In this document: in pieces, positions 33,009 through 43,063 of the stretch
Layout: the number at the start of each line of letters is the position of its first letter
How positions within the stretch are numbered: position 1 is the stretch's first letter
NCBI RefSeq assembly: GCF_039822265.1
Contig: NZ_JBAJEX010000001.1
Location: 558,001 to 622,000 of the forward strand
Source of the DNA: Thiobacter sp. AK1
Lineage (GTDB): Bacteria > Pseudomonadota > Gammaproteobacteria > Burkholderiales > Thiobacteraceae
Reading direction: 5' to 3'
DNA length: 64,000 nt
Made by a program: the position numbers and the translations under genes
Notes under the pieces: model-generated
The model's input: the letters and a program-made list of their open reading frames with translations, nothing else
What the model was told of the DNA's origin: nothing
Databases searched by the model: none

Positions 33009-34113
33009 ATGGAAGCGGAACGCCTCAATCTCCTCGCGCACCGGCTTGCCGATCTTGCCCAGCGCACCGCCGAATTACGGAGGTATCTTTGACTTCGACG
33101 GCAAGCAAACCCGCCTGGCCGAAGTCGCCCAACAGTTGGAAGACCCCAACGCCTGGACCGACCCCAAGCTCGCCGAAGCCCTGGGCCGCGAGCGGCGCAG
33201 CCTGGAGGCGGTGGTCCACACGTTGAGCCAGCTTGACCGCGAGCTCAGTGACGCCCGCGAGCTATTCGAAATGGCGCGCGCAGAGCACGACGACGCCACC
33301 CTGGAAGCCCTCGACGCCGACACGCGCCGCCTGGAGCAGACCGTCGCCGATTTGGAATTCCGGCGCATGTTCTCCAACCCCATGGATCCCAACAACTGCT
33401 TCATCGACATCCAGGCTGGGGCGGGCGGCACCGAGGCCTGCGACTGGGCCGCCATGCTGCTGCGGCAGTACCTGAAATACGCCGAGCGCAAGGGCTTCAA
33501 GACGGAAATCCTGGAACAGACCGAAGGCGACGTGGCGGGTATCCGTTCCGCCACCATCAAGGTGGAAGGCGACTACGCCTACGGCTATTTGCGCACGGAA
33601 ACCGGCGTGCATCGGCTGGTGCGCAAGTCGCCGTTCGATTCCGCCGGCGGCCGTCACACCTCCTTCGCCAGCGTATTCGTCTATCCCGAGGTGGACGAGT
33701 CCATCGAGATCGACATCAATCCCGCAGACCTCAAGATCGACACTTTCCGCGCCTCGGGCGCCGGCGGCCAGCACATCAACAAGACCGATTCCGCGGTGCG
33801 CATCACCCACCTTCCCACTGGCATCGTGGTGCAATGCCAGAACGATCGCTCCCAGCACCGCAACAAGGCCGAGGCCATGGCCATGCTCAAGTCGCGCCTC
33901 TATGAGCTCGAGCTACGCAAGCGCCAGGCGGAACAGGAGAAGCTGGAAGCGGCCAAGTCCGACGTGGGCTGGGGCCATCAAATCCGTTCCTACGTGCTGG
34001 ACCAGTCGCGCATCAAGGACCTGCGCACCAACGTGGAAATCTCCAACACACAGAAGGTGCTCGACGGCGATTTGGACGCCTTCATCGAGGCGGCCCTGAA
34101 ACAGGGTGTGTGA
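33009..34113 (+). CDS. prfB: Peptide chain release factor 2, with programmed +1 frameshift
   Basis: Two frames joined: 27 codons from the ATG at 33009 end at the in-frame TGA at 33090-33092, and after skipping one T reading continues from GAC at 33091 for 340 codons, giving 367 residues. The shift site is GGAGG-TAT-CTT-TGA, the known autoregulatory RF2 site. In the main frame [15 protein letters not shown] holds the SPF anticodon tripeptide that reads UGA/UAA, and [15 protein letters not shown] holds the catalytic GGQ. Its TGA overlaps the ATG of jetA (TGATG), so the defence genes are translationally coupled to it. Confidence 0.97.
33079..33093 (+). promoter_or_regulatory. prfB programmed frameshift site
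   Basis: An internal Shine-Dalgarno-like GGAGG precedes TAT CTT TGA C. When RF2 is scarce, the ribosome slips +1 from CTT onto TTT and bypasses TGA. The usual site has AGGGGG before TAT; here the element is GGAGG, one of the known variants. Confidence 0.93.
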
Positions 34114-35375
34114 TGGAGGATAAGCTCGATCTGTCGGCTTTTCTCGCGCCAGGCGTCGAGGCGGGGGATGTACCCTCGCTGTTTCCCCTGCTCGCCGGCC
34201 GCCGCCTGATCGGCGCGCTGGTTGCCCTGTTCCGGGGCGGTGATGAGGAAGTGCTGGTGCGCCTGGCGGTTCTCCGAGAAATCGGTGCCCGCGCCGAGGC
34301 CCCGGAATGGAGCCCGCGAGAGCTGGAAACCCATCTTGCCTTCATCGACCCCATTAAGCTGGACACAGTCCTCAAGCGCCTGCGCGAGCACGACCTTTTG
34401 GTGTGGGATGGTGAGCGCCGCCTGTATCAGCTCTCGCCGGTGGGGCGCATGGTGCTCTCGGCGCTTTCGACCTTGCTCGCCTTCGCCACCGACGAAGGTA
34501 GCGAGCTGGGTTTCCTCGCCTCCCAGGTGGCGGCGGGAGGCGCCACCGGCCGCCTGTTAAGCGAGACCCTGGCCCATCTCGCGGCTCGGCTGGCGGAGCT
34601 GGAGGAAGAGTTCACCCAGGCCGTGGCCTCGGGCTCGGAGTTCCGTCTGCGTGCGGCCCAGAATAAGCTCGCTTCCGTGTGGCGCTGGATGGAAAAGGGT
34701 AACGAGATCATCGCCGCGCTCTCCGAGGATGGGTTCAGTGACGATGCCAGCTGGCGCATGGCCCAGGACATTGGCAGCCGACAATCGCGCATGATGCGCA
34801 TGGCCAGTGTGTTCCAGCGCGAGCTGGCTGCCATCGCCCGCCAGCGCGTGCACCTGTCGGAAGGTGGCCTTACCTCCTCGGAGCTGGCCGGCTGGCTGCG
34901 CGGCTTGGACGTGGACCGGCTGGCGGCGCTGGCCAGCCCGGGTCCCGCCATCGTACCGGAGCCGATCTTCGTGCTGCCTGACGTGATGCTGGACAACACC
35001 GAGGAATTCCTGGATCGCACACGACAGACCCGCCGCGTCTCGGTGCTGCCGCCGCCCACCGAGGTCCGGCAAACCACGGAGGTCCCGCGCGAGCCGCCAC
35101 CCCATCTGGCGGCGCTAACACGGCTTTTGGCGCAAACCGAACACGCCTTGCCCCTGACCGATGCAGTGGTGGGGGAAGATTTCAGCGCCGCCTCCTATCG
35201 CCTATCGCTGTTGTCTTTCCTCGGTGAGCAGAACGTGGATCCGGAACTGGCGCCATTGGCTAGCCTGCCTCTAGCGGTGGTGTGGGAAGAGGGCGATGCC
35301 CTGGTCCCAGTGCAACGGGGCGAGGTGGCGGCCATGACGCCTGGCCGCATCGAACCAACGAAGAGAACGAGCTGA
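34113..35375 (+). CDS. jetA: Wadjet JetA-type kleisin (MukF/MksF-like)
   Basis: 420 residues. An N-terminal winged-helix-like part (about 10-115; LRREHD-type LKRLREHDLLVWDGERRLY), a long alpha-helical middle (about 150-260; LAHLAARLAELEEEFTQAV, WMEKGNEIIAAL) and a flexible Pro-rich linker (about 300-340) followed by a C-terminal domain fit the kleisin subunit of MukBEF/Wadjet complexes. Sequence identity to named families is not obvious by eye; the assignment rests on the four-gene order kleisin, KITE, SMC, TOPRIM. The gene starts on the prfB stop codon (TGATG) and ends 1 nt before jetB. Confidence 0.8.
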   Translation: MEDKLDLSAFLAPGVEAGDVPSLFPLLAGRRLIGALVALFRGGDEEVLVRLAVLREIGARAEAPEWSPRELETHLAFIDPIKLDTVLKRLREHDLLVWDGERRLYQLSPVGRMVLSALSTLLAFATDEGSELGFLASQVAAGGATGRLLSETLAHLAARLAELEEEFTQAVASGSEFRLRAAQNKLASVWRWMEKGNEIIAALSEDGFSDDASWRMAQDIGSRQSRMMRMASVFQRELAAIARQRVHLSEGGLTSSELAGWLRGLDVDRLAALASPGPAIVPEPIFVLPDVMLDNTEEFLDRTRQTRRVSVLPPPTEVRQTTEVPREPPPHLAALTRLLAQTEHALPLTDAVVGEDFSAASYRLSLLSFLGEQNVDPELAPLASLPLAVVWEEGDALVPVQRGEVAAMTPGRIEPTKRTS

Positions 35376-35376
35376 C

Positions 35377-36036
35377 ATGGAGCGAGACGCCCACGCGCGC
35401 TTGATCGCCAGGCTTTTGGCCCTACGCTGGTTGCCGCGCGAAGACGCGGAGGCTCGCCGCCTGCTGGTGGACCTGAGTTTCCGGGAAGAGGTGGAAAGCC
35501 GGCTGGCCGCCTGCGGACTGCGCCTGCTGGACCACCCCTTCGCCGATCACATCGCGGTGGCCCTGGCCCAGTCCACGGAAAGCGCGGTATTCGAGACCGG
35601 CGGCCAGTGGGCTGCCACCACCATCGCCCTGCCCAAGGACGCCATCGCCCTGTTGGTCATTCTCTGGGCGCTCATCATCCTGCCCAAGCGCGAGCGCCAG
35701 CTCGCCCGCGCCAATGGCGAGGAAGGCCAGATGGACATGTTCGGCGGTGTGCCCGGGCAGCTTACCGCCGACGCCTCACGGGGCATCCCCGAGAACGTGC
35801 TGCTGGAAGACTATGCCCGGCTTTTGGGCGGACGCGCCCGCATCACCCAGTTCATCCTGCCGCAGCTTTCGCGCCTGGGCTTCATCGAACGGCGCAACAA
35901 GGTGATCTACGAAGGCCCACTCTTGGATCTTGCCTTCGATTACGGCGAGATGGCGCCGCGCATTCTGCAGGGGGCGTTGGCCGATCTGCTGCGCAAACAG
36001 GATGAACCCCGTAACACGGAAGGAGACGCAAGCTGA
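35377..36036 (+). CDS. jetB: Wadjet JetB-type KITE subunit (MukE/MksE-like)
   Basis: 219 residues, two winged-helix units as in MukE/DUF4194 proteins. Recognisable pieces are the N-terminal helix LIARLLALRWLPREDAEARRL, a central helix ALLVILWALIILPKRERQLAR and the C-terminal wing RITQFILPQLSRLGFIERRNK (abbreviated in length; wing ends in VIYEGPLLDL). KITE dimers bind the kleisin and DNA in SMC complexes. The start is 1 nt after jetA and the stop overlaps the jetC ATG by 1 nt. Confidence 0.82.
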   Translation: MERDAHARLIARLLALRWLPREDAEARRLLVDLSFREEVESRLAACGLRLLDHPFADHIAVALAQSTESAVFETGGQWAATTIALPKDAIALLVILWALIILPKRERQLARANGEEGQMDMFGGVPGQLTADASRGIPENVLLEDYARLLGGRARITQFILPQLSRLGFIERRNKVIYEGPLLDLAFDYGEMAPRILQGALADLLRKQDEPRNTEGDAS

Positions 36037-38819
36037 TGTTTCGCCTACTGGAACTGGAGGTGGTGCACTGGGACTTCTGGCAGCGTTTCCGTCTGCCCCT
36101 CGATGCCGCCATCATTACCATCGTGGGTCCGAACGGCTCCGGCAAAACCACCCTGCTCGACGCGCTGCGCACCCTGCTCGCCCTCGAATGCTCCCGTAAA
36201 CGTGATTACAAGCGCTACGTGCGTCGCAGTGGCGAGGATTTCTGCTGGCTGCGCGGCGTGGTGGACAACCAACGGCCCCAGGGCAGCAGCCGCCGACCCT
36301 TCGGCCTACCCTTTCAAAACGACCGCATCACTCTTGCCTGCCGGATCGACCGCAAGGGCGGCGACTGGGTGCGCAAGTATTGGGTCGCGGAAGGTAACGT
36401 GCCCATCGAAGCAATGGAAAGCCAAGGGCAGGAGTTCGGTGTGCGCGACTATCAGCGGCTTTTGCAGAGCGCCGGCCTGTCGCCCGCCATCGCCCGTGTG
36501 CTGTCTCTGGAGCAGGGACAAACCGATAAGCTCACCGAGCTCGCGCCCCGTGAACTGCTGGATCTGGTGTTCCAGGTGTTCGGCGACAAGGAGGTACTCG
36601 ACCGTTACCAGGAGGCACGTCATCACCAGGAAGCCACCGCGCGGGAACTGAACGAGGTGGAACGACAGCTGGAAATGCTCGCCGCCAGCCTGGAAAAACA
36701 CGACAGCCGCGTCAATCGCTATCTGGAATGGCGACGCCTGCGCGACGAGCAGACGGCGCTTGCCTCGGAAGTCCTGCCCCGTCTGGAGTACCATCTGTTG
36801 CAGCGAGAAGTGCAGAGCGCACGCCGTGTCCTCACCGTCCAGCGACGGGAATGGCGTGAGTTGCGCGCCGCCAAGCACATGCTCGGCGAACGGATCGCGG
36901 CCCAGCGTCGCCTGATCGAAGAAGCGCGGGCCACCAAGCTCGCCGCGGAGGCCCTGGAGCAGGCCCGCTACGAAGAGCTCAACGAGATCAACCGCGCGCT
37001 GGGCAAATACCAGGCGCTGGTGGAACAGCACGACACCCTGCTTGCGCAGGCCGCTCAAGCCGGGGGCGATCCGAGCACCGATCAGGCCGCGCTGGAACAA
37101 TTGGAAGACGAGCGGGACCGGCTGCGCCTGCAAGCGGCCACCCTCAGGCAGGAACAGGCCGCCACTGCTGAGCTCTTGGAAAACCTTGCCGCCGGACGCC
37201 GGACCGATCCCGCCGATGTGGCGGCGTTCCGCCTAGCCTTGTCCAGTGCCGACATCGACCACGATCTGCTCACCGATTTGGTGGAAATCATCGATCCCGC
37301 ATGGCAGGCGGCGGTGGAAGCCGTGCTCGCGCCCTTCGCCCACATCGTCCTGCTGGCACGACAGCAGGATGCCGAGCGCGCCTTCGCCCTGGGCGAGAAA
37401 CTGCGCTATCGTCATTACATCGTGCCGGAACGCACGCCCGCGCCGTTGCCCACCCAGGGCTCGCTGCTGGAAGTGGTGCGCTTCAAGAAAGCGGTGCCGG
37501 AGTGGTTGATCCGTCTGCTGGAACGCACTCAGCGCGTGGAGGACGCCGCCGCCGGCGCCAAACTTCCCCGCGCCCAGGACTGGGTGACCCGATCCGGTTA
37601 CCTGCGCGAACGGCGCGGCGCGCGCTACGCCGCACCGGAACAGGCTCGTTTCGGCCAGGCGCGCATCGAGGCACTTAAGAACCGGCTCCAGGCGCTTGAC
37701 GCCGCCATCGCCCCGCTTCTCGGTCGGCTGGATGCGCTCGGGCGCGAGATTGCCGCCATCCGTGGCCGCCTCACCGGCATCGACGCCGGCACCCAGCTCG
37801 CCGCCCGGGCCGCGGAATTCGCCGAGGCGCGACGGCAACAGGAAGCCCTCACGGCGCAGCGGCGCGCGGTGGGTGAGGCGGTACACGCGGCGCGCGAAGC
37901 ACGTGGCCGAGCGGAGGCCACCCTCCAGGCGCATTTGCAGGACCAAAACCGACAGGAACTGCAACTCGCCGCGATCGAGCGCGAGCTCGCCCAACGCGCC
38001 AACTCCGCCGGGCGAAAGGAACAGGCCGATCGCATTCGCCGCCTGCGTCACCTGAACAGGACCCTGCCCGCCGCCTGGCGGGATCACAGCGCCAACCAGG
38101 TACTCACGGACAAATGGCGCGATACCACCAACGTGCGCCGGCGCATCGAGGAGATCGAAGCGCGTTTTGCCACGGAATCGTGGGAGACGGACGAATCGGT
38201 GATCGCCCTGCGCGACAAGATCCGCGCCGACTACGAACGCCAGAGCCAGGAGCTTGCACAGCGACGGCGCGACAACGCCATGGCGCAGGCTCAGACCGAC
38301 GCTGCGCGCGCCCAGTACAGCAAGGTGCTCGCCCATAGCGTGCGCCGTTATGGCCGCAATCTGCGCACCCTGGGTGAGATGGCGGGCATCCGCGTGGAAT
38401 ACGAGCCATTGGGAAGCGACTTAAGCGACCTGGCGCTCGCCCAGGCGGGACTCGTGGTCAAGTTCGACTTCGACGAAAAAGGCCTGATGGGCCTCAACGA
38501 TGGCGATGCCTCCGGCGGCCAGCAGGTGATGAAATCCCTCATCCTGCTGGTGGCGTTGATGATGGAAGAGTCCCGTCCCGGTGGCTTCGTCTTCATCGAT
38601 GAGCCCTTCGCCCATCTGGACATCGTCAACATCGAGCGCGTGGCCGCCTTCCTCAAAGCGACACGGGCCCAGTATCTGCTCACCACGCCGGTGACCCACA
38701 ACGTCAACGTCTATGATCCCGCCATGCTTACCCTGGTCACCTTCAAGAAGCGGCCAGGCGAGACCTGGGCGCCACGGGTGGGCGTGCTCGTGCGCGATGC
38801 CGCCAATGACGGACACTGA
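36036..38819 (+). CDS. jetC: Wadjet JetC-type SMC ATPase
   Basis: 927 residues. The head has Walker A GPNGSGKTT (31-39), the LEQGQTDKLTEL segment (about 159-170), the ABC signature as ASGGQQ (about 824) and Walker B FVFIDEPFAHLD (about 850-861). Two long coiled-coil arms (about 195-370 and 540-780) flank a hinge at about 400-500 (LVEIIDPAWQAAVEAVLAPFAHIVLL, SMC-hinge-like). The length is short next to MukB and many JetC proteins (over 1,000 residues), so the arms are short. JetC is the loop-extruding motor that detects circular DNA. The gene overlaps jetD by 14 nt. Confidence 0.9.
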   Translation: MFRLLELEVVHWDFWQRFRLPLDAAIITIVGPNGSGKTTLLDALRTLLALECSRKRDYKRYVRRSGEDFCWLRGVVDNQRPQGSSRRPFGLPFQNDRITLACRIDRKGGDWVRKYWVAEGNVPIEAMESQGQEFGVRDYQRLLQSAGLSPAIARVLSLEQGQTDKLTELAPRELLDLVFQVFGDKEVLDRYQEARHHQEATARELNEVERQLEMLAASLEKHDSRVNRYLEWRRLRDEQTALASEVLPRLEYHLLQREVQSARRVLTVQRREWRELRAAKHMLGERIAAQRRLIEEARATKLAAEALEQARYEELNEINRALGKYQALVEQHDTLLAQAAQAGGDPSTDQAALEQLEDERDRLRLQAATLRQEQAATAELLENLAAGRRTDPADVAAFRLALSSADIDHDLLTDLVEIIDPAWQAAVEAVLAPFAHIVLLARQQDAERAFALGEKLRYRHYIVPERTPAPLPTQGSLLEVVRFKKAVPEWLIRLLERTQRVEDAAAGAKLPRAQDWVTRSGYLRERRGARYAAPEQARFGQARIEALKNRLQALDAAIAPLLGRLDALGREIAAIRGRLTGIDAGTQLAARAAEFAEARRQQEALTAQRRAVGEAVHAAREARGRAEATLQAHLQDQNRQELQLAAIERELAQRANSAGRKEQADRIRRLRHLNRTLPAAWRDHSANQVLTDKWRDTTNVRRRIEEIEARFATESWETDESVIALRDKIRADYERQSQELAQRRRDNAMAQAQTDAARAQYSKVLAHSVRRYGRNLRTLGEMAGIRVEYEPLGSDLSDLALAQAGLVVKFDFDEKGLMGLNDGDASGGQQVMKSLILLVALMMEESRPGGFVFIDEPFAHLDIVNIERVAAFLKATRAQYLLTTPVTHNVNVYDPAMLTLVTFKKRPGETWAPRVGVLVRDAANDGH

Positions 38820-39990
38820 TCCCTTCATCGTCGAAGCACTGGACGACCGTCCCCTGCCCCGCCGACGGCGACGCTACCGGGCGCAGCGCGGTGCCAGCGT
38901 GGAGACCCTGCCCCAACCTTGGCGCGCGTTGCTTGTGCGCTGGATCGCCCGCGGCGGACGCAGCCGCTGGGAGACGCTGGCTAAGGAAGCCGGTGCGGCC
39001 GAATTGCAGACCGCGCAAGCCCTGCTCGATTGGCTGGTGCGCCAGGGCTGGGCGAGGGTGGAAGAAGCGCGCCGCCACGGCGACTGGTGGCCTGTGCGCG
39101 TGGAACTGATCGACCTTCCCACCCTGCGCACCGCACTGGGCTTGCCGGACGAGGCGGCGCTGGCCGAGCAATGGCGCCTGCTACGCGAGGCCCTACAAGC
39201 CCGGTGCGAGCCCCTGTTTGCCCAGGCAGTGGCCGAGCTCGATGGATTGCCCCCAGCCCGCGCGCTGGCCCGCGGCCAGCTGCTGGCGGCGGCTAAGCGC
39301 TGGCACGAGGAAGAACGCAGCGGCACGCGGCGCGACTTCGCCCTTTACGCGCGCGGCAGCACCAAGGCGGTCACCGACGCCGAATGGTTTTGGCTGGAGA
39401 CGCGGATAGACCTCTCCGAGCTTGGCATCGAACGCCACACACCCCTGCTATTGATCGCGGCACCGCTCACCCTCATCACCCCAACGGGCCGCCTGGAGCT
39501 CGCGGCAGGAACGGATTTCTGCGCCATCACCCCCGCCACCGTACACGCCGCCCGGCAGGGGGAACAGAGTGTGGCACGCTGGCGCCTGGTGGAGAACCGC
39601 ACCAGCTTCGAACGCCTGGCGCGGGCCCGGGAAGCGGACACCGGCGTGGTCTGGTTGCCCGGCTTTGCACCCACTTGGTGGCGGGAGGCCATGGCACGGC
39701 TGATTGCCCTGGCGCCCGCTCCCGCCGAGATCGCCTGCGACCCGGACCCCGCCGGCATCGAGATCGCACTCGATGCGGGCAGGCTATGGGAGGCGCGGGG
39801 ACTACCCTGGCGGCCGTGGCGCATGGCGCCGGCCGACATCGCGGCGCTTCCCCACCGCGCCGCGCTCACACCCCGCGACCGGGAACGTCTGGCCGCGCTC
39901 GATCAAGCACGCTTGCCCAAGCAGCTCGCCGCGCTTGCCCAATGGATGCTTGCCCACGGCGAAAAAGGCGAGCAGGAAGGCTTGCTGTAA
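38806..39990 (+). CDS. jetD: Wadjet JetD-type TOPRIM nuclease (MksG-like)
   Basis: 394 residues from the ATG at 38806. The N-terminal two-thirds are a DUF3322-like arm (winged helix [17 protein letters not shown], then a coiled coil). The C-terminal DUF2220-like TOPRIM fold has the acidic set: Glu in [12 protein letters not shown] (about 264) and Asp-x-Asp in [12 protein letters not shown] (about 310-312), plus [10 protein letters not shown] and GLPWRPWRM. JetD cleaves plasmid DNA once the SMC complex has extruded it. The 14-nt overlap with jetC means coupled translation. lysS starts 53 nt downstream. Confidence 0.9.
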   Translation: MTDTDPFIVEALDDRPLPRRRRRYRAQRGASVETLPQPWRALLVRWIARGGRSRWETLAKEAGAAELQTAQALLDWLVRQGWARVEEARRHGDWWPVRVELIDLPTLRTALGLPDEAALAEQWRLLREALQARCEPLFAQAVAELDGLPPARALARGQLLAAAKRWHEEERSGTRRDFALYARGSTKAVTDAEWFWLETRIDLSELGIERHTPLLLIAAPLTLITPTGRLELAAGTDFCAITPATVHAARQGEQSVARWRLVENRTSFERLARAREADTGVVWLPGFAPTWWREAMARLIALAPAPAEIACDPDPAGIEIALDAGRLWEARGLPWRPWRMAPADIAALPHRAALTPRDRERLAALDQARLPKQLAALAQWMLAHGEKGEQEGLL

Positions 39991-40043
39991 GATGCGGCCT
40001 GTCGCGCCATGAGTCAAACGAAACCTTCTGCCCGAGACGATCC

Positions 40044-41549
40044 ATGACCCAGCACGAAGCCATCCCCTCCCACGACGAGAACGCCCTCATTGCCGAACGG
40101 CGCGCCAAGCTCAAGGCCTTGCGTGAACAAGGCGTGGCCTTTCCCAATGATTTCGAGCGCGAGCATCTGGCCGAGGCACTCGCCGCAGCCTACGAGGACA
40201 AGTCCAAGGCGGAACTGGAGACCTTGGCAGTACCGGTGGCGGTGGCCGGCCGCATCATGCTCAAGCGCGTGATGGGCAAGGCGAGCTTCGCCACCCTGCA
40301 AGACATGAGCGGGCGCATCCAGATCTACGTCTCTGACGACCACACCGGTGCCGCCGCCCACGAGACCTTCAAGCACTACGACCTGGGCGACATCATCGGC
40401 GTGCGCGGTACCCTGTTCAAGACCAACAAGGGCGAGCTGTCCGTGCGAGCGAAGGATGTGCGCCTCCTCACCAAGGCCATCCGGCCACTACCGGACAAGT
40501 TCCACGGCCTGGCCGACCAGGAGCTCAAATACCGCCAGCGCTACGTGGACCTCATCATGAACGAGGATACGCGGCTCACCTTCGTGCTGCGCTCGCGCAT
40601 CATCCAGGCCTTTCGCGACTTCCTCAACGCGCGCGGCTTTTTGGAAGTGGAGACACCGATGATGCACCCCATCCCAGGTGGCGCGGCGGCACGCCCCTTC
40701 ATTACCCACCACAACGCCTTGGACATGCCGCTTTATCTGCGCATCGCGCCCGAGCTCTATCTCAAGCGCCTGGTGGTGGGTGGCTTCGAACGGGTGTTCG
40801 AGATCAATCGCAATTTCCGCAACGAGGGGCTCTCCCCCCGCCACAATCCCGAGTTCACCATGCTGGAGTTTTACGCGGCCTACAAGGACTACCGCTTTCT
40901 GATGGATTTCGTGGAAGAGATGCTGCGGGACATCACGGTCAGGGTACTGGGCCGCACCGCGATCGAATACCAGGGCCGCGGCATCGAGTTCGGCCAGCCA
41001 TTCCGCCGCCTGACCATGGTGCAGGCGGTCGTCGCGCATCACCCCCAATTCACCACTGCACAGTTGAACGACCGCGCCTTCCTCATCGACTATTTCGAAA
41101 AACACGGCATCGAATACCGCAAGGAAGACGGTCTGGGTGGGCTGCAGACCACCCTGTTCGAAGAGACCACCGAGCACCTGCTGTTCGAACCCACCTTCAT
41201 CATCGACTACCCGGCGGAGACCTCGCCGCTGGCGCGCCGCAGCGACAAGCATCCGGAGATCACGGAGCGATTCGAACTGTTCGTCGCCGGCCGCGAGCTA
41301 GCCAACGGCTTTTCCGAGCTCAATGACCCGGAGGATCAGGCCGAGCGTTTCCTGGAACAGGCGCGGCAGAAGGAAGCGGGCAACGTGGAGGCCATGCACT
41401 ACGACGCCGACTACATCCGCGCTCTGGAATATGGCCTGCCCCCCACCGCCGGCTGCGGCATCGGCATCGACCGCTTCGTGATGCTGCTCACGGACAAGCC
41501 CAACATCCGCGACGTGATCCTATTTCCCCACATGCGGCCGGAGTCTTGA
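40044..41549 (+). CDS. lysS: Lysyl-tRNA synthetase, class II
   Basis: 501 residues, normal length. The OB-fold anticodon-binding domain is at about 65-150 ([21 protein letters not shown]). Class II motifs are motif 1 around [21 protein letters not shown], motif 2 [18 protein letters not shown] and motif 3 [15 protein letters not shown]. Start ATG at 40044. In many proteobacteria lysS follows prfB directly; here four jet genes lie between them on the same strand. Confidence 0.97.
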   Translation: MTQHEAIPSHDENALIAERRAKLKALREQGVAFPNDFEREHLAEALAAAYEDKSKAELETLAVPVAVAGRIMLKRVMGKASFATLQDMSGRIQIYVSDDHTGAAAHETFKHYDLGDIIGVRGTLFKTNKGELSVRAKDVRLLTKAIRPLPDKFHGLADQELKYRQRYVDLIMNEDTRLTFVLRSRIIQAFRDFLNARGFLEVETPMMHPIPGGAAARPFITHHNALDMPLYLRIAPELYLKRLVVGGFERVFEINRNFRNEGLSPRHNPEFTMLEFYAAYKDYRFLMDFVEEMLRDITVRVLGRTAIEYQGRGIEFGQPFRRLTMVQAVVAHHPQFTTAQLNDRAFLIDYFEKHGIEYRKEDGLGGLQTTLFEETTEHLLFEPTFIIDYPAETSPLARRSDKHPEITERFELFVAGRELANGFSELNDPEDQAERFLEQARQKEAGNVEAMHYDADYIRALEYGLPPTAGCGIGIDRFVMLLTDKPNIRDVILFPHMRPES

Positions 41550-41573
41550 TCCGCGGTTGGGTAGAGACCCCCT

Positions 41574-42809
41574 TCAGCCAAAACGCCGCGCCACCAGCAC
41601 GGCGTTGCTCCCGCCGAAGGCGAAGGAATTGGACATGACGGCGCCTAGCGCGACGCCGCTGCGCCCCACCAGCGGCACATAGTCGAGGTCGCAAGCAGGG
41701 TCCGGCATGTGCAGGTTGGCGGTGGGCGGAATCGCCTGCTTGGCCAGCGCGAGCAGGCTAACCACCATCTCCAGGCCACCAGCAGCACCCAGGGTATGGC
41801 CGTGCATGGATTTGGTGGAACTCACGGCAAGCCGGTAGGCATGCTCACCAAACACTTCCCTGATGGCGGCGGTTTCCGATTCATCCCCCACCTGGGTGGC
41901 CGTGCCATGGGCGTTGATATAGCCGATCGCTTCCGGGTCCAGCCCCGCATCCAGCAGCGCACCGCGGATGGCACGCACCTGACCCTCCGCGGAAGGCTTG
42001 GTGATGTGAGCGGCGTCGCTGGACACGCCATAGCCCACCATTTCACCGTATATCTTGCCCGCTCCGCGTGCGCGGGCGTGCTCGAGGGATTCCAGGATCA
42101 GCATGCCCGCACCCTCGCCCAGCACCAGGCCGGTGCGGTCCTTGGCGAAGGGACGGGAAGACGCCTCCGGTCCTTCCGGTGCCTCCAGCGCCAGCGTATG
42201 CAAGGCCTGCCAAGCCTTGACCACACCGTAGGCGAGCAAGGCCTCGGCTCCGCCCGCCACCACCACATCGGCCTGACCATGTTGGATGAGACGCATGGCC
42301 TCGCCGATGGCCACGGCGGAAGAGGCACAGGCGACGCTAAAGGTGAGGGTCGGACCCTTGAAGCCATAGGCCAGCGAGATGTGTGCAGTGGGCGCGTTGT
42401 TCATCACCCGCAGCACCGTGGTGGGTTTCAGGCGCACGGCCTTCTTGTCGTAGATTTCCCTGTAGGATTCGTCCAGTGTGTTGGCCCCGCCCATGCCGGT
42501 TCCCAGATAGACCCCCACGCGCGTTGCATCCAGCGTCGCCGGATCGAGGCCTGCATCCTCGATGGCCTGCTGGGCGGCGATCATGGCGAGCTGGGTGACG
42601 CGGTCGGTTCCCACCGCCTCCCGCGGCAGGTGGGGCGCCAAATCTTCGGTGATGCGCGCCGCCACGCCCTGCATTGGATGGGGACCCATGTCCACCGGCA
42701 GGCGGCTCACGCCGGAGCGGCCGGCCATGAGGTTGGCAAAGAAGGGCTCGCAACCGATGCCGCAGGCCGAAGCCACACCGAGACCGGTCACCACCACGCG
42801 AGGCGTCAT
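41574..42809 (-). CDS. fabF: Beta-ketoacyl-ACP synthase II-type enzyme
   Basis: 411 residues, thiolase fold. The catalytic triad is Cys in FSVACASSAVAIG, His in YINAHGTATQVGD and His in KSMHGHTLGAAGG. The Cys motif is VACASS, not the TACATG/TACSTG-like form of the main FabF, so this is probably a second, specialised KAS II. It is coupled to the ACP gene by an ATGA overlap and there are no other fab genes nearby. It could act in lipid A, quorum-signal or polyketide-like acyl chain extension; none of that can be decided here. It converges on lysS. Confidence 0.85.
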   Translation of the reverse strand: MTPRVVVTGLGVASACGIGCEPFFANLMAGRSGVSRLPVDMGPHPMQGVAARITEDLAPHLPREAVGTDRVTQLAMIAAQQAIEDAGLDPATLDATRVGVYLGTGMGGANTLDESYREIYDKKAVRLKPTTVLRVMNNAPTAHISLAYGFKGPTLTFSVACASSAVAIGEAMRLIQHGQADVVVAGGAEALLAYGVVKAWQALHTLALEAPEGPEASSRPFAKDRTGLVLGEGAGMLILESLEHARARGAGKIYGEMVGYGVSSDAAHITKPSAEGQVRAIRGALLDAGLDPEAIGYINAHGTATQVGDESETAAIREVFGEHAYRLAVSSTKSMHGHTLGAAGGLEMVVSLLALAKQAIPPTANLHMPDPACDLDYVPLVGRSGVALGAVMSNSFAFGGSNAVLVARRFG

Positions 42810-43063
42810 GCGGGTGTCCCTCCCCCCGCTTGCTTTGCGGCCAACAGCCGGTCCACCATGTTGACGATGTCCTGAAGCGTGTTGATCTGCTCCCGCTCCT
42901 CGGAGAGCACGATGTCGAACTCGGTCTCCAGGGTGAACATAAATTCGATCACCGACAGGGAATCCAGCCCGAAGTCTTCCAATCGGCTCTCCGGTTTGAG
43001 ATCGGCTTCGTTGAGATTGAATTCCTTCGCGATCAGGCTGCGGATGCGTTCGTAGGTATCCAT
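42806..43063 (-). CDS. Acyl carrier protein
   Basis: 85 residues, acidic. The phosphopantetheine attachment Ser is in DFGLDSLSVIEFMFTLE, with helices II-III typical of ACP (FDIVLSEEREQINTLQD). The tail is Ala/Gly-rich and longer than in AcpP. The start ATG at 43063 follows GGAAAC; residues further upstream in the frame are not ACP-like. It forms an operon with the KAS II gene and probably feeds it directly. Confidence 0.9.
   Translation of the reverse strand: MDTYERIRSLIAKEFNLNEADLKPESRLEDFGLDSLSVIEFMFTLETEFDIVLSEEREQINTLQDIVNMVDRLLAAKQAGGGTPA

Noticed and set aside
33009-33092. prfB as a truncated pseudogene
   Set aside because: The early TGA is in the classic RF2 frameshift site, with GGAGG and CTT TGA in place and a full RF2 frame after it.
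34113-39990. Housekeeping MukBEF condensin
   Set aside because: The fourth gene is a TOPRIM nuclease of the JetD/MksG type, which MukBEF loci lack; a condensin-plus-nuclease reading is kept as the finding.
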